A stretch of DNA of 64,000 bases from RUG12461 sp045657665. GTDB taxonomy: Bacteria > Bacillota > Clostridia > Lachnospirales > Lachnospiraceae. The stretch covers positions 217,652 through 281,651 of the forward strand of contig JAZOTN010000020.1 in NCBI GenBank assembly GCA_045657665.1, given 5' to 3'. Both the position numbers and the translations under genes were made by a program. The first letter of the stretch is position 1. Every line of letters starts with the position of its first letter. The notes under the pieces are model-generated. The model worked only from the letters and a program-made list of their open reading frames with translations. It was not told the DNA's origin and ran no database searches. Below are positions 1 to 8,761 of this stretch, one piece after another.

Positions 1-1949
1 TTATAGTATGCCGCCTCTTTGTCCTGACCAAATTCCTTTCTCACCGCATCCTGATCAAAGGTGAACTTCATCTGGATCATGTCCGTGTTGGTGTCATCCT
101 CTACCTCATATGTACCGATGGCGCCATCCTTCGAATCCGGCATCTCGTATGCCACGGTGATATCAAGGGGACCCCACGCGACCGTCGGATCGATGACCAC
201 ATCGTCGATAAAGTCATCCACATCAAACAGCCGGATCACGACTTCGTCGGCGTTGTCCTTATCGAGCTTTAAGTGCCGGACCGAGCCGTCCTTCGGCTGA
301 CGCGTTCCGATGAGACGCTTATTGATCCGAAGCTCAAAATCCGTGACATTCCACGGGAAGTAAGCAGGGTTATTGCTGCCGTCTTCAAGGAACTCCTGAT
401 CGTTATAAGGCGGCACATCGATCGTCACTACGAACTCGGAATCCGAGATGATGGAACGGATACTGTAGTGTGCACCGACTTTGGTCACACCTTCAAGGGA
501 GTTGAGATCCTTGTTGAGCTGGTTCTCGTCGCTCGTCTCCAGGAACTCGGAAACGCCGCCGCAGGTGGTACGGTCGTAGGAATAAAGGGTCTTGGAGTAT
601 TCAGCGAGGGCGTCTGTAGCTGATGTTTGCGCATCTTCATATTCCTGCTTCTCCGTTTCAAATTCCTCATTCCCGAGCTCGCCCATGAGGTTTTTGACCT
701 CATCCGCAACGAGCTTGTCCTGCAGGTCGTTTTTTGTGCTGCTGGCTTCCATATAGGCCTTTTTCGCACCGATGTATGTATCGTAGCCATCTTCGATGGC
801 ATCCTTGATATCCTGCTGGGTGTTTTCCAGCTCTTTCCGCGCGGACTGGTAATCGAGCGTATTGGTAAAGAGAACCTTCGGATCATCCTGGATCCAGTTG
901 ACACCGTCGTTATCACCCTTCAGCCAGGCCTTCGGGAAGCTGATGAAGAGGATCTTGTAGTCGCCGTCCCAGGGTGTATCGATATCTTTTAAGAATTCGT
1001 CGTATTTCTTCTGGAACGCCTTCTGATCCACATCGGAGCCGTCCATTGCCTGCTGAATAAAGGAGCTGATCTTGGGCATGAACTGACCGTAGTGCTGTCT
1101 GTAAAGCTGATAATTCGTCTGGAGGGAAAGAAGCGCGAGATCCGCAGCCTGCTGTGCCTCATAAACCGTATGGTCACGCTCCAGCGCATAGGTCTGAAGA
1201 TATTCGATATCCTTTCTGGACATCTCCGCTGTCGCAAAGGCATTCTCAAAGGTATAGCGTGTTGTCAGGTCGATCCCGAGGAGCTTGCTGAGCTTCTCCT
1301 TGTTGCGCTGCAGCTTGGTCTCCTGCTCGCTCCTGGTGCTCTTGATCGAATCAAGACGGTCGCTGAGTTTGTCCACGACCTCCTGGGAAACCTCGCCGAC
1401 CTTCTGGCGAACCTCCGCTTTTTTCAGAGCGGTTTCGACGTTTTCAAAACGCTGATTCTGGAAATCCAGTTCTTCCTGCGCCTGGATGATCCCGATATAG
1501 ATATTGGAAACGTTTTCATAGATACCGAGCTTTGTGTCGGTGATCTTGTGCTGGAGCTCCTTGATCTGGTACTCCAGCTGCGTCGGTTTATACTGGAATT
1601 CGTATGCTTCCGCTTCGCTCGGCTTCGTCGGGAACTTGAAGTTCAAGAGCGGACTCCAGCGGAAGGTGCTCATGTTGTGTTCTCTCTCACGAAGGGAACG
1701 TACCGCGGAATCGCGGGCCGCACGCTTGGTCGTGATCTGCAGCTCGATGGCTTCGATCTTCTCGCTTCTTGCCACGGAGACGTTTTTCGCCGCGGAAAGC
1801 TTGATGAGAGCTCCTGATTTGGCAGCAAGCACCGACTCCGGATCGGACAATGCAAGCGATGCCGGAAGGGCAAGCGAGAGCACCAGGGCGAATGCAAGCA
1901 GACGCTTCGAAAGCCTCGATATGAAGTTGTGGCGGCTGCTTTTTGTCAT
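1..1949 (-). CDS. TolC-like secreted coiled-coil protein (3' end outside window)
   Basis: An open frame runs from an ATG at 1949 to the window edge: 649 codons, no stop. Residues 1-43 look like a Sec signal (basic start, hydrophobic run, Ala-rich end). Residues 45-450 are long Gln/Lys/Glu-rich helices with pairings typical of TolC/outer-membrane-factor proteins, such as a 'VGEVSQEVVDKL' stretch followed by 'NKEKLSKLLGIDL'. After about residue 480 the sequence becomes beta-rich and acidic. TolC proteins are periplasm-spanning efflux ducts in diderms; in a monoderm this could only be a surface or wall-spanning coiled coil. The start lies 11 nt after the MORN gene, so the two are co-transcribed. 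The domain call is from sequence character, not alignment. Without the C-terminus an anchor cannot be judged. Confidence 0.7.
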   Translation of the reverse strand, partial: MTKSSRHNFISRLSKRLLAFALVLSLALPASLALSDPESVLAAKSGALIKLSAAKNVSVARSEKIEAIELQITTKRAARDSAVRSLREREHNMSTFRWSPLLNFKFPTKPSEAEAYEFQYKPTQLEYQIKELQHKITDTKLGIYENVSNIYIGIIQAQEELDFQNQRFENVETALKKAEVRQKVGEVSQEVVDKLSDRLDSIKSTRSEQETKLQRNKEKLSKLLGIDLTTRYTFENAFATAEMSRKDIEYLQTYALERDHTVYEAQQAADLALLSLQTNYQLYRQHYGQFMPKISSFIQQAMDGSDVDQKAFQKKYDEFLKDIDTPWDGDYKILFISFPKAWLKGDNDGVNWIQDDPKVLFTNTLDYQSARKELENTQQDIKDAIEDGYDTYIGAKKAYMEASSTKNDLQDKLVADEVKNLMGELGNEEFETEKQEYEDAQTSATDALAEYSKTLYSYDRTTCGGVSEFLETSDENQLNKDLNSLEGVTKVGAHYSIRSIISDSEFVVTIDVPPYNDQEFLEDGSNNPAYFPWNVTDFELRINKRLIGTRQPKDGSVRHLKLDKDNADEVVIRLFDVDDFIDDVVIDPTVAWGPLDITVAYEMPDSKDGAIGTYEVEDDTNTDMIQMKFTFDQDAVRKEFGQDKEAAYY

Positions 1950-1960
1950 AATTTTTTCCT

Positions 1961-3199
1961 TTAATTTGCTACATCCGACAGCGACTCTGTGTGTATGAAG
2001 TAGAAGTCAAAAATGTCGGAGCCACGGTTGGAGACGAAGGTGTAGATCAATCCGTCGAGGTGGTACGTGTGAAGGTAAACCTCGTACTCGTGATCGTAGT
2101 CCTCAACTTCGGTATACTCCGTGAAGACTTCGTTTTCCGTCATATCCACGCGTCCATCCAGTGTCAGGTCGCGTCTGTCATAAAGATAATTGATCGCCAG
2201 CGCCTCCGGCAGCGTCGCATAAGAGGTACCGACGTATACCGGCGAGCCGAGAATATCGGACAGGCTGCTGATCGTCTGGCAGGTGTGGTTGCCGTACTTG
2301 AAGCTCTTCTTCAGGACGTACACCGAATCCACCTTTGCATCCGTATCAATGGACTCGTCATCCGTGATCTCCACCGTCATCGCATCGATGTCGGGCAGGA
2401 ATCTCACGCGCTCCATGCCGGAAACGTACATCTTGCGTTCGCCGGTGTAGGATGCGGCCACCTCGGAATTGGTCTTTCCGATGAGGTTCGAATACAGGAT
2501 CTCGTCATGTGAAAACCGGCCGGTATAGACCGGATTGTTACTCATGTCGTAGAGGATCCCGTCGCCTTCCTTCATATCCATCGCGAACTGTCCTGCGTAC
2601 TCAAGCGACCCGTTCGGACGGTAGAGCTTGCCGTCACCGCTGTGAAGGTTTTCATGGAAGCTGCCGTTATACCAGAGCATTCCGTCCTGGTAATACTGCG
2701 TGCCCATGGACTCATACATGTTTTTCTGGAAATTGCCCTGGTAGACCACGATGCCTTCCGGATTCATCAGTGTCCCGTTACCGTTGCAGGCGCCGTCACT
2801 GACCTGCCCTTCATAGGCGAGGTACCCGGATTTTCCTTTGATCCTTACGTTCCCCTTTGCAAATTTCAGGAGAACCGAGTTGTACGAATACGTCTTGATC
2901 GAGCCGTCCGCCCGCTGGGGGAACAATGTGTTCCTCGCGAAATAGATATACATGACGGAGAGCACACCGATCACAACCACGATCGCAAAACAGAGACGTT
3001 TACTGACGAGCCAGCGGCCCATCGGATAATAGTCATCCTTGTTCCGCGGCCGGACATTCAGGATCTTCGTAAAGAAGTTCCGGATCGCCTCGATCCCCAG
3101 TGTCATCCAGTAGGCCGGATTGAAGTAATACCGGAATCTGGTAACAATGGGCGTAAACTTTGCTTTTAAGCTTTGAAGCAGTATTTGAAACAGATTCAT
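1961..3199 (-). CDS. Membrane-anchored MORN-repeat protein
   Basis: 412 aa. Residues 1-65 are cytoplasmic and basic; residues about 69-90 form one transmembrane helix (LCFAIVVVIGVLSVMYIYF). Residues about 125-230 contain four to five MORN-type repeats of about 23 residues, recognisable by YEGQ / YQGNF / YNGSF / YAGQF / YTGRF followed by a Gly-x-Gly step (GNGTL, GDGKL, GDGIL). MORN repeats make a flat beta sheet that binds lipids or partner proteins. The last 180 residues are unassigned and acidic. The start is 5 nt downstream of the preceding receptor gene, and the TolC-like gene follows 11 nt later, so all three belong to one envelope operon. A structural role in a cell-surface complex is inference. 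Confidence 0.75.
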   Translation of the reverse strand: MNLFQILLQSLKAKFTPIVTRFRYYFNPAYWMTLGIEAIRNFFTKILNVRPRNKDDYYPMGRWLVSKRLCFAIVVVIGVLSVMYIYFARNTLFPQRADGSIKTYSYNSVLLKFAKGNVRIKGKSGYLAYEGQVSDGACNGNGTLMNPEGIVVYQGNFQKNMYESMGTQYYQDGMLWYNGSFHENLHSGDGKLYRPNGSLEYAGQFAMDMKEGDGILYDMSNNPVYTGRFSHDEILYSNLIGKTNSEVAASYTGERKMYVSGMERVRFLPDIDAMTVEITDDESIDTDAKVDSVYVLKKSFKYGNHTCQTISSLSDILGSPVYVGTSYATLPEALAINYLYDRRDLTLDGRVDMTENEVFTEYTEVEDYDHEYEVYLHTYHLDGLIYTFVSNRGSDIFDFYFIHTESLSDVAN

Positions 3200-3204
3200 T
3201 TACT

Positions 3205-5682
3205 CTACTCCATATGAAGCGCGCCGACAAAGTTGCTGCCGTCCGCCTCGTTCAGATAGCGTTCACATTCAAACAGGTACCACTTTGTGATCTCATCCTC
3301 GGGCATTTCGCGGAGAATATCGGTGAAGCTGTTTCTCGCGAAATAGAAGTCCTGCTTGTAGAAAAGATCCAGGGCTTCCGCGAACCGCGCGTTCATCTGA
3401 AGCCGTACCTGGCGTGCTCTCGTGCTGCACGCATCGAGCACCTCATAGATCTCCACCCTGTGATCCGGGTTATCCGCATCCGGCCTTACAAAACCGATAT
3501 AGCGAAGGTCGTATTTTTCTTCCTCGTGATCCCGTACTGCGGAAGTAATAAGGAGCCCGAGGCGCATCCGACGGAACCAGTCCATGTAGGACTCGAGATC
3601 CTCGGTTTCCGGTGAGGAAAGAAAAGCCGAAGCCTGATCGCTCGTTCCCGCAATGCCGTATACAAACGGCGCGTAATGCATCAGTATGCAGGCATTGGGG
3701 AACTCCTGTTTCTGCCACTCCCGAAGTGCTTCGAGGAAGTTGATGCCAAAATGTGCCGCCTCTCTGCTTTCCTCCAAAAACAGGAGCTTTATAAACGAGA
3801 GGTCGCTGCTGCTGGAGATGAAAATGCCGTCCTCCTGCTTCTGGTAATGTTCGATGATCTCCATAAAGCGGTTCATCCGCTCCAGATCCATCGGATTGTT
3901 CGTACGCTGACCCGGTGCGGAAAGGAATGCCATGGTACCGGAAAGCTGGATCGCATTCCCGCTTACCACTTCGGTGATGGAATCCTTCCTTAAGATCCGC
4001 TCGATGTTCTTCGGTGCGAACCGGTAATATGCCTCGTAGGTCAGATACTTGATACGGTTGGTGTTCCGGATCTTTTTCTGGATCTCGAATACCGAGTTCC
4101 ACATGTAGTTCATATCCGTTCCGACCACTGCGGGTTTGTCAATGTTCTCCTGGCCGTTCGCAACCTTTTTCAAGGCTGCCGCGAGGTGCCGAAGGTCTGC
4201 TCCCTGCAGGAAGAAGAAGATCATTCCCGCAAAGCTGGCAGCCGCGAAGAGGATCAGCGAGAACCGGAAGATGTTGCCGAAGTTCGAGAAGAACCCCTTC
4301 ATGATATTGTCATATTCCGAAATGCCGACCGCCGCGTAATCGTAGACTTCCTGGTCATCCAGTGTCTTTGCCACCAGAGAGAAATCCTTTCCCTGGATCG
4401 TCGTACGGCGTGTCGCCGTGCGAACCTGCTCACTCACATCCGAAAGGATAAATCCGGCCTGCTCTCCATAAAGGTCTCCGATGTACTGCTTGTTGCGTCC
4501 ACTTCCCGAAAATGCGATGATACCGGTACTGCGGTTTACGATACAGATATCATCCAGAGCGATCGCGCCCTCCGATGATGCGATCTGGGAAGCAATCCGG
4601 TTCTGCAGGATCACATAGGTATCCGTATCATAAAAGACATCATCGTTGAAGTTGAGATCCGCATCGGACGGAAGATTCTCAAACAGCGTTCCCATGAAAT
4701 AGCGCTCGAAGCGCTCGTAATTGTCAGTCTCGATGCTCCTGGTCTTTTGCATCATGAAGATGAATACAAAACCGATCATCACCGCAAGCACCACCTCATA
4801 GGTGAAGATCGCGTATGCCACTCTCCGCCGCAGGCGAAGGAGCCAGGAAACCATGATGATCACCACCGCGCCGCCGACCATAACCAGGATGTAGCCGATG
4901 AAGCTGATACCCGTTGCGGCGATCTGCTGGAACAGGTTCATGCTGCGTTCCGCAAAAAGCTTTTCAATGTCCGGATTGATGACAAATCGTCCGGTCGGCG
5001 CTTCGTTGTCCCTGCGGAGATAGAGGATGCCGTCGTCATATTCGGCCTGTGCGAAAAACCGTCCGGCTTCGCTCCCTTTTGCCATGTATTCACCGATCTG
5101 GATCTCTTTCTTTTTGTACTCCTGCTCATCCTTATAGGAAGGATGCAACGATTTGACCTCGAGGAACTGGGTATCCGGAACCAGATACACATATGCCTGC
5201 TGGCCGTTGGAGCTGAGGAACGTAAGATACGCGCCGTCATCCTTAACAGAAAGCCCGGTGAGCTTTAACGTATTCATGATTTTAAACGTAGGCGTCCGGT
5301 GTGAAACGCCGAGCTCCTCATCAAACGCCACGAGCTGATACTGATGAACCTCCTGTTTGTTCTCGATCTTGACACGGGTCAGTACGGCGTAGACCATCCG
5401 GTCGTATACATACACCTGAGAGACATCCCAGCCGGAAAACATGGACGTGGCACGCGTTTCAAACATGCCTCTGACCTTTCCCTTGGAGGAGATCTCGTAG
5501 ATGATACCTCCACGCTCCGTGTTGTCTGTAATGTAGGTTTCGTGATCTCCGACCGCTACATCATTGAAGTCGGTGAGCTCTTCCGTATAGCCGCGGAAGA
5601 GAATGATGAAGGCCAGATAAAAGGTCACGAGACCTACCCAGGCAGCGGCAACTATCAGAGTGATCTTTGTTTGTTTTTTCAT
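3205..5682 (-). CDS. Membrane receptor with degenerate adenylate cyclase-like domain
   Basis: 825 aa. Transmembrane helix at about 7-29; beta-rich extracytoplasmic segment to 245; two helices at about 255-283 and 288-310; a second extracytoplasmic, Cache-like segment to about 460; a helix at about 467-495; then a HAMP-like linker. Residues about 545-755 match the outline of a class III nucleotide cyclase: 'YYRFAPKNIERIL' at the start and 'RYIGFV...VEIYEVLD' at the end. The metal-binding FSD motif is replaced by FLS, and the GD motif reads SSD, so catalysis looks lost. A TPR-like tail follows (about 765-815: FYKQDFYFARNSF...YLFECERYL). A plausible role is a sensor that uses the cyclase fold for binding. 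It sits between the kinase-like and MORN genes. Confidence 0.7.
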   Translation of the reverse strand: MKKQTKITLIVAAAWVGLVTFYLAFIILFRGYTEELTDFNDVAVGDHETYITDNTERGGIIYEISSKGKVRGMFETRATSMFSGWDVSQVYVYDRMVYAVLTRVKIENKQEVHQYQLVAFDEELGVSHRTPTFKIMNTLKLTGLSVKDDGAYLTFLSSNGQQAYVYLVPDTQFLEVKSLHPSYKDEQEYKKKEIQIGEYMAKGSEAGRFFAQAEYDDGILYLRRDNEAPTGRFVINPDIEKLFAERSMNLFQQIAATGISFIGYILVMVGGAVVIIMVSWLLRLRRRVAYAIFTYEVVLAVMIGFVFIFMMQKTRSIETDNYERFERYFMGTLFENLPSDADLNFNDDVFYDTDTYVILQNRIASQIASSEGAIALDDICIVNRSTGIIAFSGSGRNKQYIGDLYGEQAGFILSDVSEQVRTATRRTTIQGKDFSLVAKTLDDQEVYDYAAVGISEYDNIMKGFFSNFGNIFRFSLILFAAASFAGMIFFFLQGADLRHLAAALKKVANGQENIDKPAVVGTDMNYMWNSVFEIQKKIRNTNRIKYLTYEAYYRFAPKNIERILRKDSITEVVSGNAIQLSGTMAFLSAPGQRTNNPMDLERMNRFMEIIEHYQKQEDGIFISSSSDLSFIKLLFLEESREAAHFGINFLEALREWQKQEFPNACILMHYAPFVYGIAGTSDQASAFLSSPETEDLESYMDWFRRMRLGLLITSAVRDHEEEKYDLRYIGFVRPDADNPDHRVEIYEVLDACSTRARQVRLQMNARFAEALDLFYKQDFYFARNSFTDILREMPEDEITKWYLFECERYLNEADGSNFVGALHME

Positions 5683-5754
5683 AGACTTCCTCTTAATTCT
5701 TTATACGAAGAAAACTGCCCCGGGGACGGTTTTTCTTCAATCTTTTCGTAAGGT

Positions 5755-6609
5755 CTACTGCAAAAGCGATTCCAGACCGATCTTCTCGAAGCTTCTGATG
5801 AAGAGCCGAAGCCACGGAACGTCTCCGAAGATCAGGTTCGTAAGGAACGTCAGAACCACGAAGAGCCCGAGCGCGATACTGATCACGAGAATGATACGGA
5901 AGAGTGTGTCGCGATGCTGTTCGAACCAGATGCGGATGCGAAGACGGATGCCCCTCTTCTTTTCGTGCACGGCTGCCAGTTCGAGATCCTTATATAGATC
6001 ACGGAAACGGTCATAGGCTCTCTTATCGATCTTTTTGTGAAGGAGCACATAGCTGTTGGCTTTCCGCCTGCCGCGTCTGATCTTTGGCGTCAGCACACGA
6101 AGGAGGAGCTTTGCGCATTCCACCACACAATCTCTTTCCGTGATCTCCATATTGAGCTCTGCGAGATCAAACGCGTAACTGAGATAAACGGAATTGTCAC
6201 GGGCGATGTGAACCTGTCCCTGCGTCAATGCAAGATAGAGGAGCGGCCACGGAAGGTTGCTGGTCATACAGGCAATGATGAGGTTGATACAGACCTCTTC
6301 TGCCTGGGATAGCGTCAGCGCCTTGCCGACATAAAAGAGTTCAAAGGGGCGCTCGTTCTTGTACGGATAGACGATCAGGTACTGGCCTTCACAGGAAAAG
6401 CAATCGATGAGAACCTTTTCCTGTACCTCTTCCGCTTGTTCGTTCAGCTCAATAAAACGCTTTAAGATTTCATGATCCCTTACCGCGATCACAACAAAGC
6501 GTCCGCGTGCGGAATCATTTAAGTTTTCGCAGACCTGTATTTCGTTGACTTCGTTCCGCGCGATCAGGCGGACTGTCTTCAGGCGCATGTCCTGCGATTG
6601 ATAAATCAC
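5755..6609 (-). CDS. Tail-anchored protein with kinase-like fold, probably pseudokinase
   Basis: 284 aa. The first 200 residues form an alpha/beta domain whose layout recalls a protein-kinase fold: N-terminal strands, an 'LIVYPYKNERPFELF' hinge-like segment, then helices. No HRD, DFG or other catalytic motif is visible, so any kinase relationship would be a pseudokinase, as in EssB of type VII secretion. A basic linker (about 205-230) precedes a single hydrophobic helix at about 237-262 (IILVISIALGLFVVLTFLTNLIFG) near the C-terminus. It starts 13 nt after the stop of the upstream gene and is followed by the cyclase-like receptor after 72 nt. The fold idea is weak; the membrane topology and operon position are clear. 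Confidence 0.55.
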   Translation of the reverse strand: MIYQSQDMRLKTVRLIARNEVNEIQVCENLNDSARGRFVVIAVRDHEILKRFIELNEQAEEVQEKVLIDCFSCEGQYLIVYPYKNERPFELFYVGKALTLSQAEEVCINLIIACMTSNLPWPLLYLALTQGQVHIARDNSVYLSYAFDLAELNMEITERDCVVECAKLLLRVLTPKIRRGRRKANSYVLLHKKIDKRAYDRFRDLYKDLELAAVHEKKRGIRLRIRIWFEQHRDTLFRIILVISIALGLFVVLTFLTNLIFGDVPWLRLFIRSFEKIGLESLLQ

Positions 6610-6622
6610 TGGCTATTCCTCA

Positions 6623-8476
6623 TTATTTAAGCAATCCCGATAGCGGGTTCTTGATATCGATGCTGCGCTGCTGTTCCTCTTCCAGACCTTCGATGCCCTT
6701 CTTCTCCACGATCGCATATGCGTAGGTGCATACAACCGGCATATCCGTGCAGTAGATACGAATCTCGTATACGCCCGCTTTTGCTGGTGCGGTGTATACC
6801 CCGTCGGAGCTGATCTCGCCGCTGTTGGGTTCTGTGAGCTCGTAGGTGATGGATACCGGCTCCATGTTGTTGAAGCGGACACCGAAATAATGGTTTTCCT
6901 TGACACCCATCTTGATCGTCGGGGTCTCCGGGGAAATCGACTTGCCGGAGTAATCCTCCCGGAGTCCAAGGTCGTTTCCTGCCGGGAAGCGGATCGCCAC
7001 CCAACGATAGGTGAGGACGAGGTAGTCGACGTTCTTAAGAAGCCTTGCGCCGACGACAAAGCTGCCTTTATCATTGAGGACGCGGACCGCCGTCTCGGCA
7101 TCCACCACCGTACGCTGATCGCGTGCAAAAATGTCCGGATTGCCGTAGATCGTACTCTTTGCATTGACGCCGATCTGATCGTCTTCCTTGATGAATTCGT
7201 ATCCTACATCCACATAGATATTGCCCTTGCCAAGCCCGTGCATGATCTCGCCGGAATAGAAGGTGTCACCCTTTCTCGCGTTTTCGCCGAGCGGGATCTC
7301 AAGAACGCCGGTCGCAATCTCCGGTCCCATCATGCTGCCGTCCGCGTCGGAATAAACTTCCGTCTGGCGGGCCGGAACTGTAGCTTCGTGGCCGATACCG
7401 TTTTCGTGGATGAAATATTCCATGTAATCGTGACGCTGCATCTCCTGGGCAGGCGCCGCGATGTAATGCTTGACGTTGGTCTCGATAACGTCCTCGATGA
7501 TGTACGCGCTGTCGGTACGCACCAGACGAAGATCCGCAAGACGGATGAAGTCGCCCTGACCGCCCAGGTTTTTCATCTCGAGGTTCATCTTGCCGATCTC
7601 GCGGATGACAAGCTCTCTCGGCTTTGTATTGGAAAGCAGGATCTTGACCGTGAAATTGCCCGGTGCCGGAACCGCCTTGTCGTTTTCATAAGCCGATGCG
7701 GAACCGGTCCGAAGGATCACATTCGTCTCGATCACGGGAGAGTTCTGCACCTTCATCCAATAGTCAAAGGTAATGGTCTCGCCGTTCTCCAGGATCACAT
7801 CGTTAAGATCCACCGCGATCTCGTTTTTGCCGTCCTCGGAAAGGAATGCCGGAATCTGAAGGATCCCGTGATAGGTAAGACGCACTTCCTCGTCGGAAAG
7901 CTTCGTCACGACGAGCTGTGCTTTTACGATATGGTCTCTCGTGACCGTCGCAGGCATCACGAACTCGATCCGGTAATGATCATCGGAAAGCAGCACTCCG
8001 CGCGCAAGGAACTCCGTCTCCATCTCGAAGACCTCGGGCACGTCATCCCGGTCCACCAGGAACAGCTCGTAGCTTTCCTGAATACGGTTGTACTGGAACT
8101 CCGTATTCGGGTCGGACTGGTCGATGGCATAAACCTTATGCGCGTTCTCCTCCTTGTACCTGACACAGAGACTGACAAGATTTGTCTTTAATGTGTCAAA
8201 GCCCTGGATGGCGGAAAGCTTTTTCACGTCGGAACTATCCACGACGATCTCACGGCCCATGCCGTCAATGGCAACTCCGTTCTCCACCAGGATCGAAAGG
8301 TCATCCAGACTGAAGACCGCAAGTCCGCAAACCACACCCGAGCCGTACATCAGGCAGTTGGAGAACCGCCGTTTGTTGTTGTGGTAGGTCTGCTCCGCTT
8401 GAAAGTCCCCGCTGGACATACGCTTTTTCGGATAATACCGGTTGCGTTCAAAAGGGTACAGCTGCGTATTGTTCAT
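6623..8476 (-). CDS. CIS/phage-tail-associated protein with DFxxEQ...GVVCGL N-terminal motif
   Basis: 617 aa, soluble, no signal peptide or membrane helix. The N-terminus (residues about 10-55) carries DFQAEQ, YHNNKRR and GVVCGL in the order and spacing of an uncharacterised family that I recall from contractile-injection-system and tail-like gene clusters. The rest is beta-rich. Residues about 510-600 resemble an Ig-like domain (GVYTAPAKAGVYEIRIYCT). It is the first gene of the envelope operon (8476 towards 1), which begins about 130 nt downstream of a promoter with the shared tandem operator. A baseplate or accessory role is inferred from family resemblance; a carbohydrate-binding surface protein is the main alternative. 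Confidence 0.6.
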   Translation of the reverse strand: MNNTQLYPFERNRYYPKKRMSSGDFQAEQTYHNNKRRFSNCLMYGSGVVCGLAVFSLDDLSILVENGVAIDGMGREIVVDSSDVKKLSAIQGFDTLKTNLVSLCVRYKEENAHKVYAIDQSDPNTEFQYNRIQESYELFLVDRDDVPEVFEMETEFLARGVLLSDDHYRIEFVMPATVTRDHIVKAQLVVTKLSDEEVRLTYHGILQIPAFLSEDGKNEIAVDLNDVILENGETITFDYWMKVQNSPVIETNVILRTGSASAYENDKAVPAPGNFTVKILLSNTKPRELVIREIGKMNLEMKNLGGQGDFIRLADLRLVRTDSAYIIEDVIETNVKHYIAAPAQEMQRHDYMEYFIHENGIGHEATVPARQTEVYSDADGSMMGPEIATGVLEIPLGENARKGDTFYSGEIMHGLGKGNIYVDVGYEFIKEDDQIGVNAKSTIYGNPDIFARDQRTVVDAETAVRVLNDKGSFVVGARLLKNVDYLVLTYRWVAIRFPAGNDLGLREDYSGKSISPETPTIKMGVKENHYFGVRFNNMEPVSITYELTEPNSGEISSDGVYTAPAKAGVYEIRIYCTDMPVVCTYAYAIVEKKGIEGLEEEQQRSIDIKNPLSGLLK

Positions 8477-8529
8477 AGCTTCATTCCTCTCCTTTAAAAA
8501 ATATGACGAAACACCTCATAATCTTTGCA

Positions 8530-8535
8530 ATTATA
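8530..8535 (-). promoter_or_regulatory. Second candidate -10 element for the envelope operon
   Basis: On the minus strand TGGTATAAT is a perfect extended -10, about 54 nt upstream of the ATG at 8476. No convincing -35 is visible at 17 nt. It may give basal expression beside the operator-linked promoter at 8614. Confidence 0.35.
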
Positions 8536-8613
8536 CCAAAAAAACTGCAAATTTTCCATAAAACCTGCACAAATCGCTTAAAAATATAATCTTTTTTTCT
8601 TTTTTACAGGGAT

Positions 8614-8657
8614 ATTATAGCACAGAAAACGCGCTGTGATGTGTCACTTGTGTGTCA
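8614..8657 (-). promoter_or_regulatory. Promoter with tandem operator TGTGTCA-CTTG-TGTGTCA
   Basis: On the plus strand two TGTGTCA heptamers (8640-8646 and 8651-8657) are separated by 4 bp, an 11-bp period that puts both on one face of DNA. On the transcribed strand they lie 20 bp upstream of an extended -10, TGCTATAAT (hexamer 8614-8619). There is no standard -35 at the right distance, which suggests activator dependence. It drives the operon starting at 8476. The same site recurs at 29869, 30448, 48561 and 58949. Confidence 0.65.
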
Positions 8658-8676
8658 CCTTTAGAGACTGGGGGTA

Positions 8677-8758
8677 GTGAGACAAGGAGAGAGAGGGGAG
8701 GGTTCTTTGTCGCTTTAAAATGCGACAAAGAACCCTCCCCTCTCTCTCCCTGTCTCAC
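8677..8758. repeat. Long palindromic REP-like element
   Basis: Near-perfect inverted repeat of 82 bp with arms of about 37 nt. Its centre is TGTCGC-tttaaaat-GCGACA and its outer part is purine-rich. It starts 3 nt after the stop codon of the gene at 8762, so the RNA would fold into a very stable hairpin and may end the long operon. The same core occurs at 30485, 48588 and 49339. Similar elements are linked to RAYT transposases in other bacteria, but no transposase is visible here. Confidence 0.85.
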
Positions 8759-8761
8759 ACG

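Noticed and set aside
6890..8191. Long plus-strand open frame (433 codons) opposite the CIS-associated gene
   Set aside because: It is the antisense of a well-supported minus-strand gene, with no recognisable motif; similar shadows occur at 17294, 20747, 54250 and 56241.
8640..8657. Calling the tandem site a Pho box bound by PhoB/PhoP
   Set aside because: The 7-bp repeats and 11-bp period are similar, but no PhoB-type regulator is encoded here and the distance to the -10 differs; only the architecture can be compared.
8677..8758. Insertion sequence or MITE with terminal repeats
   Set aside because: The whole element is one hairpin with no internal sequence, no target-site duplication that I can see and no transposase gene in the window.
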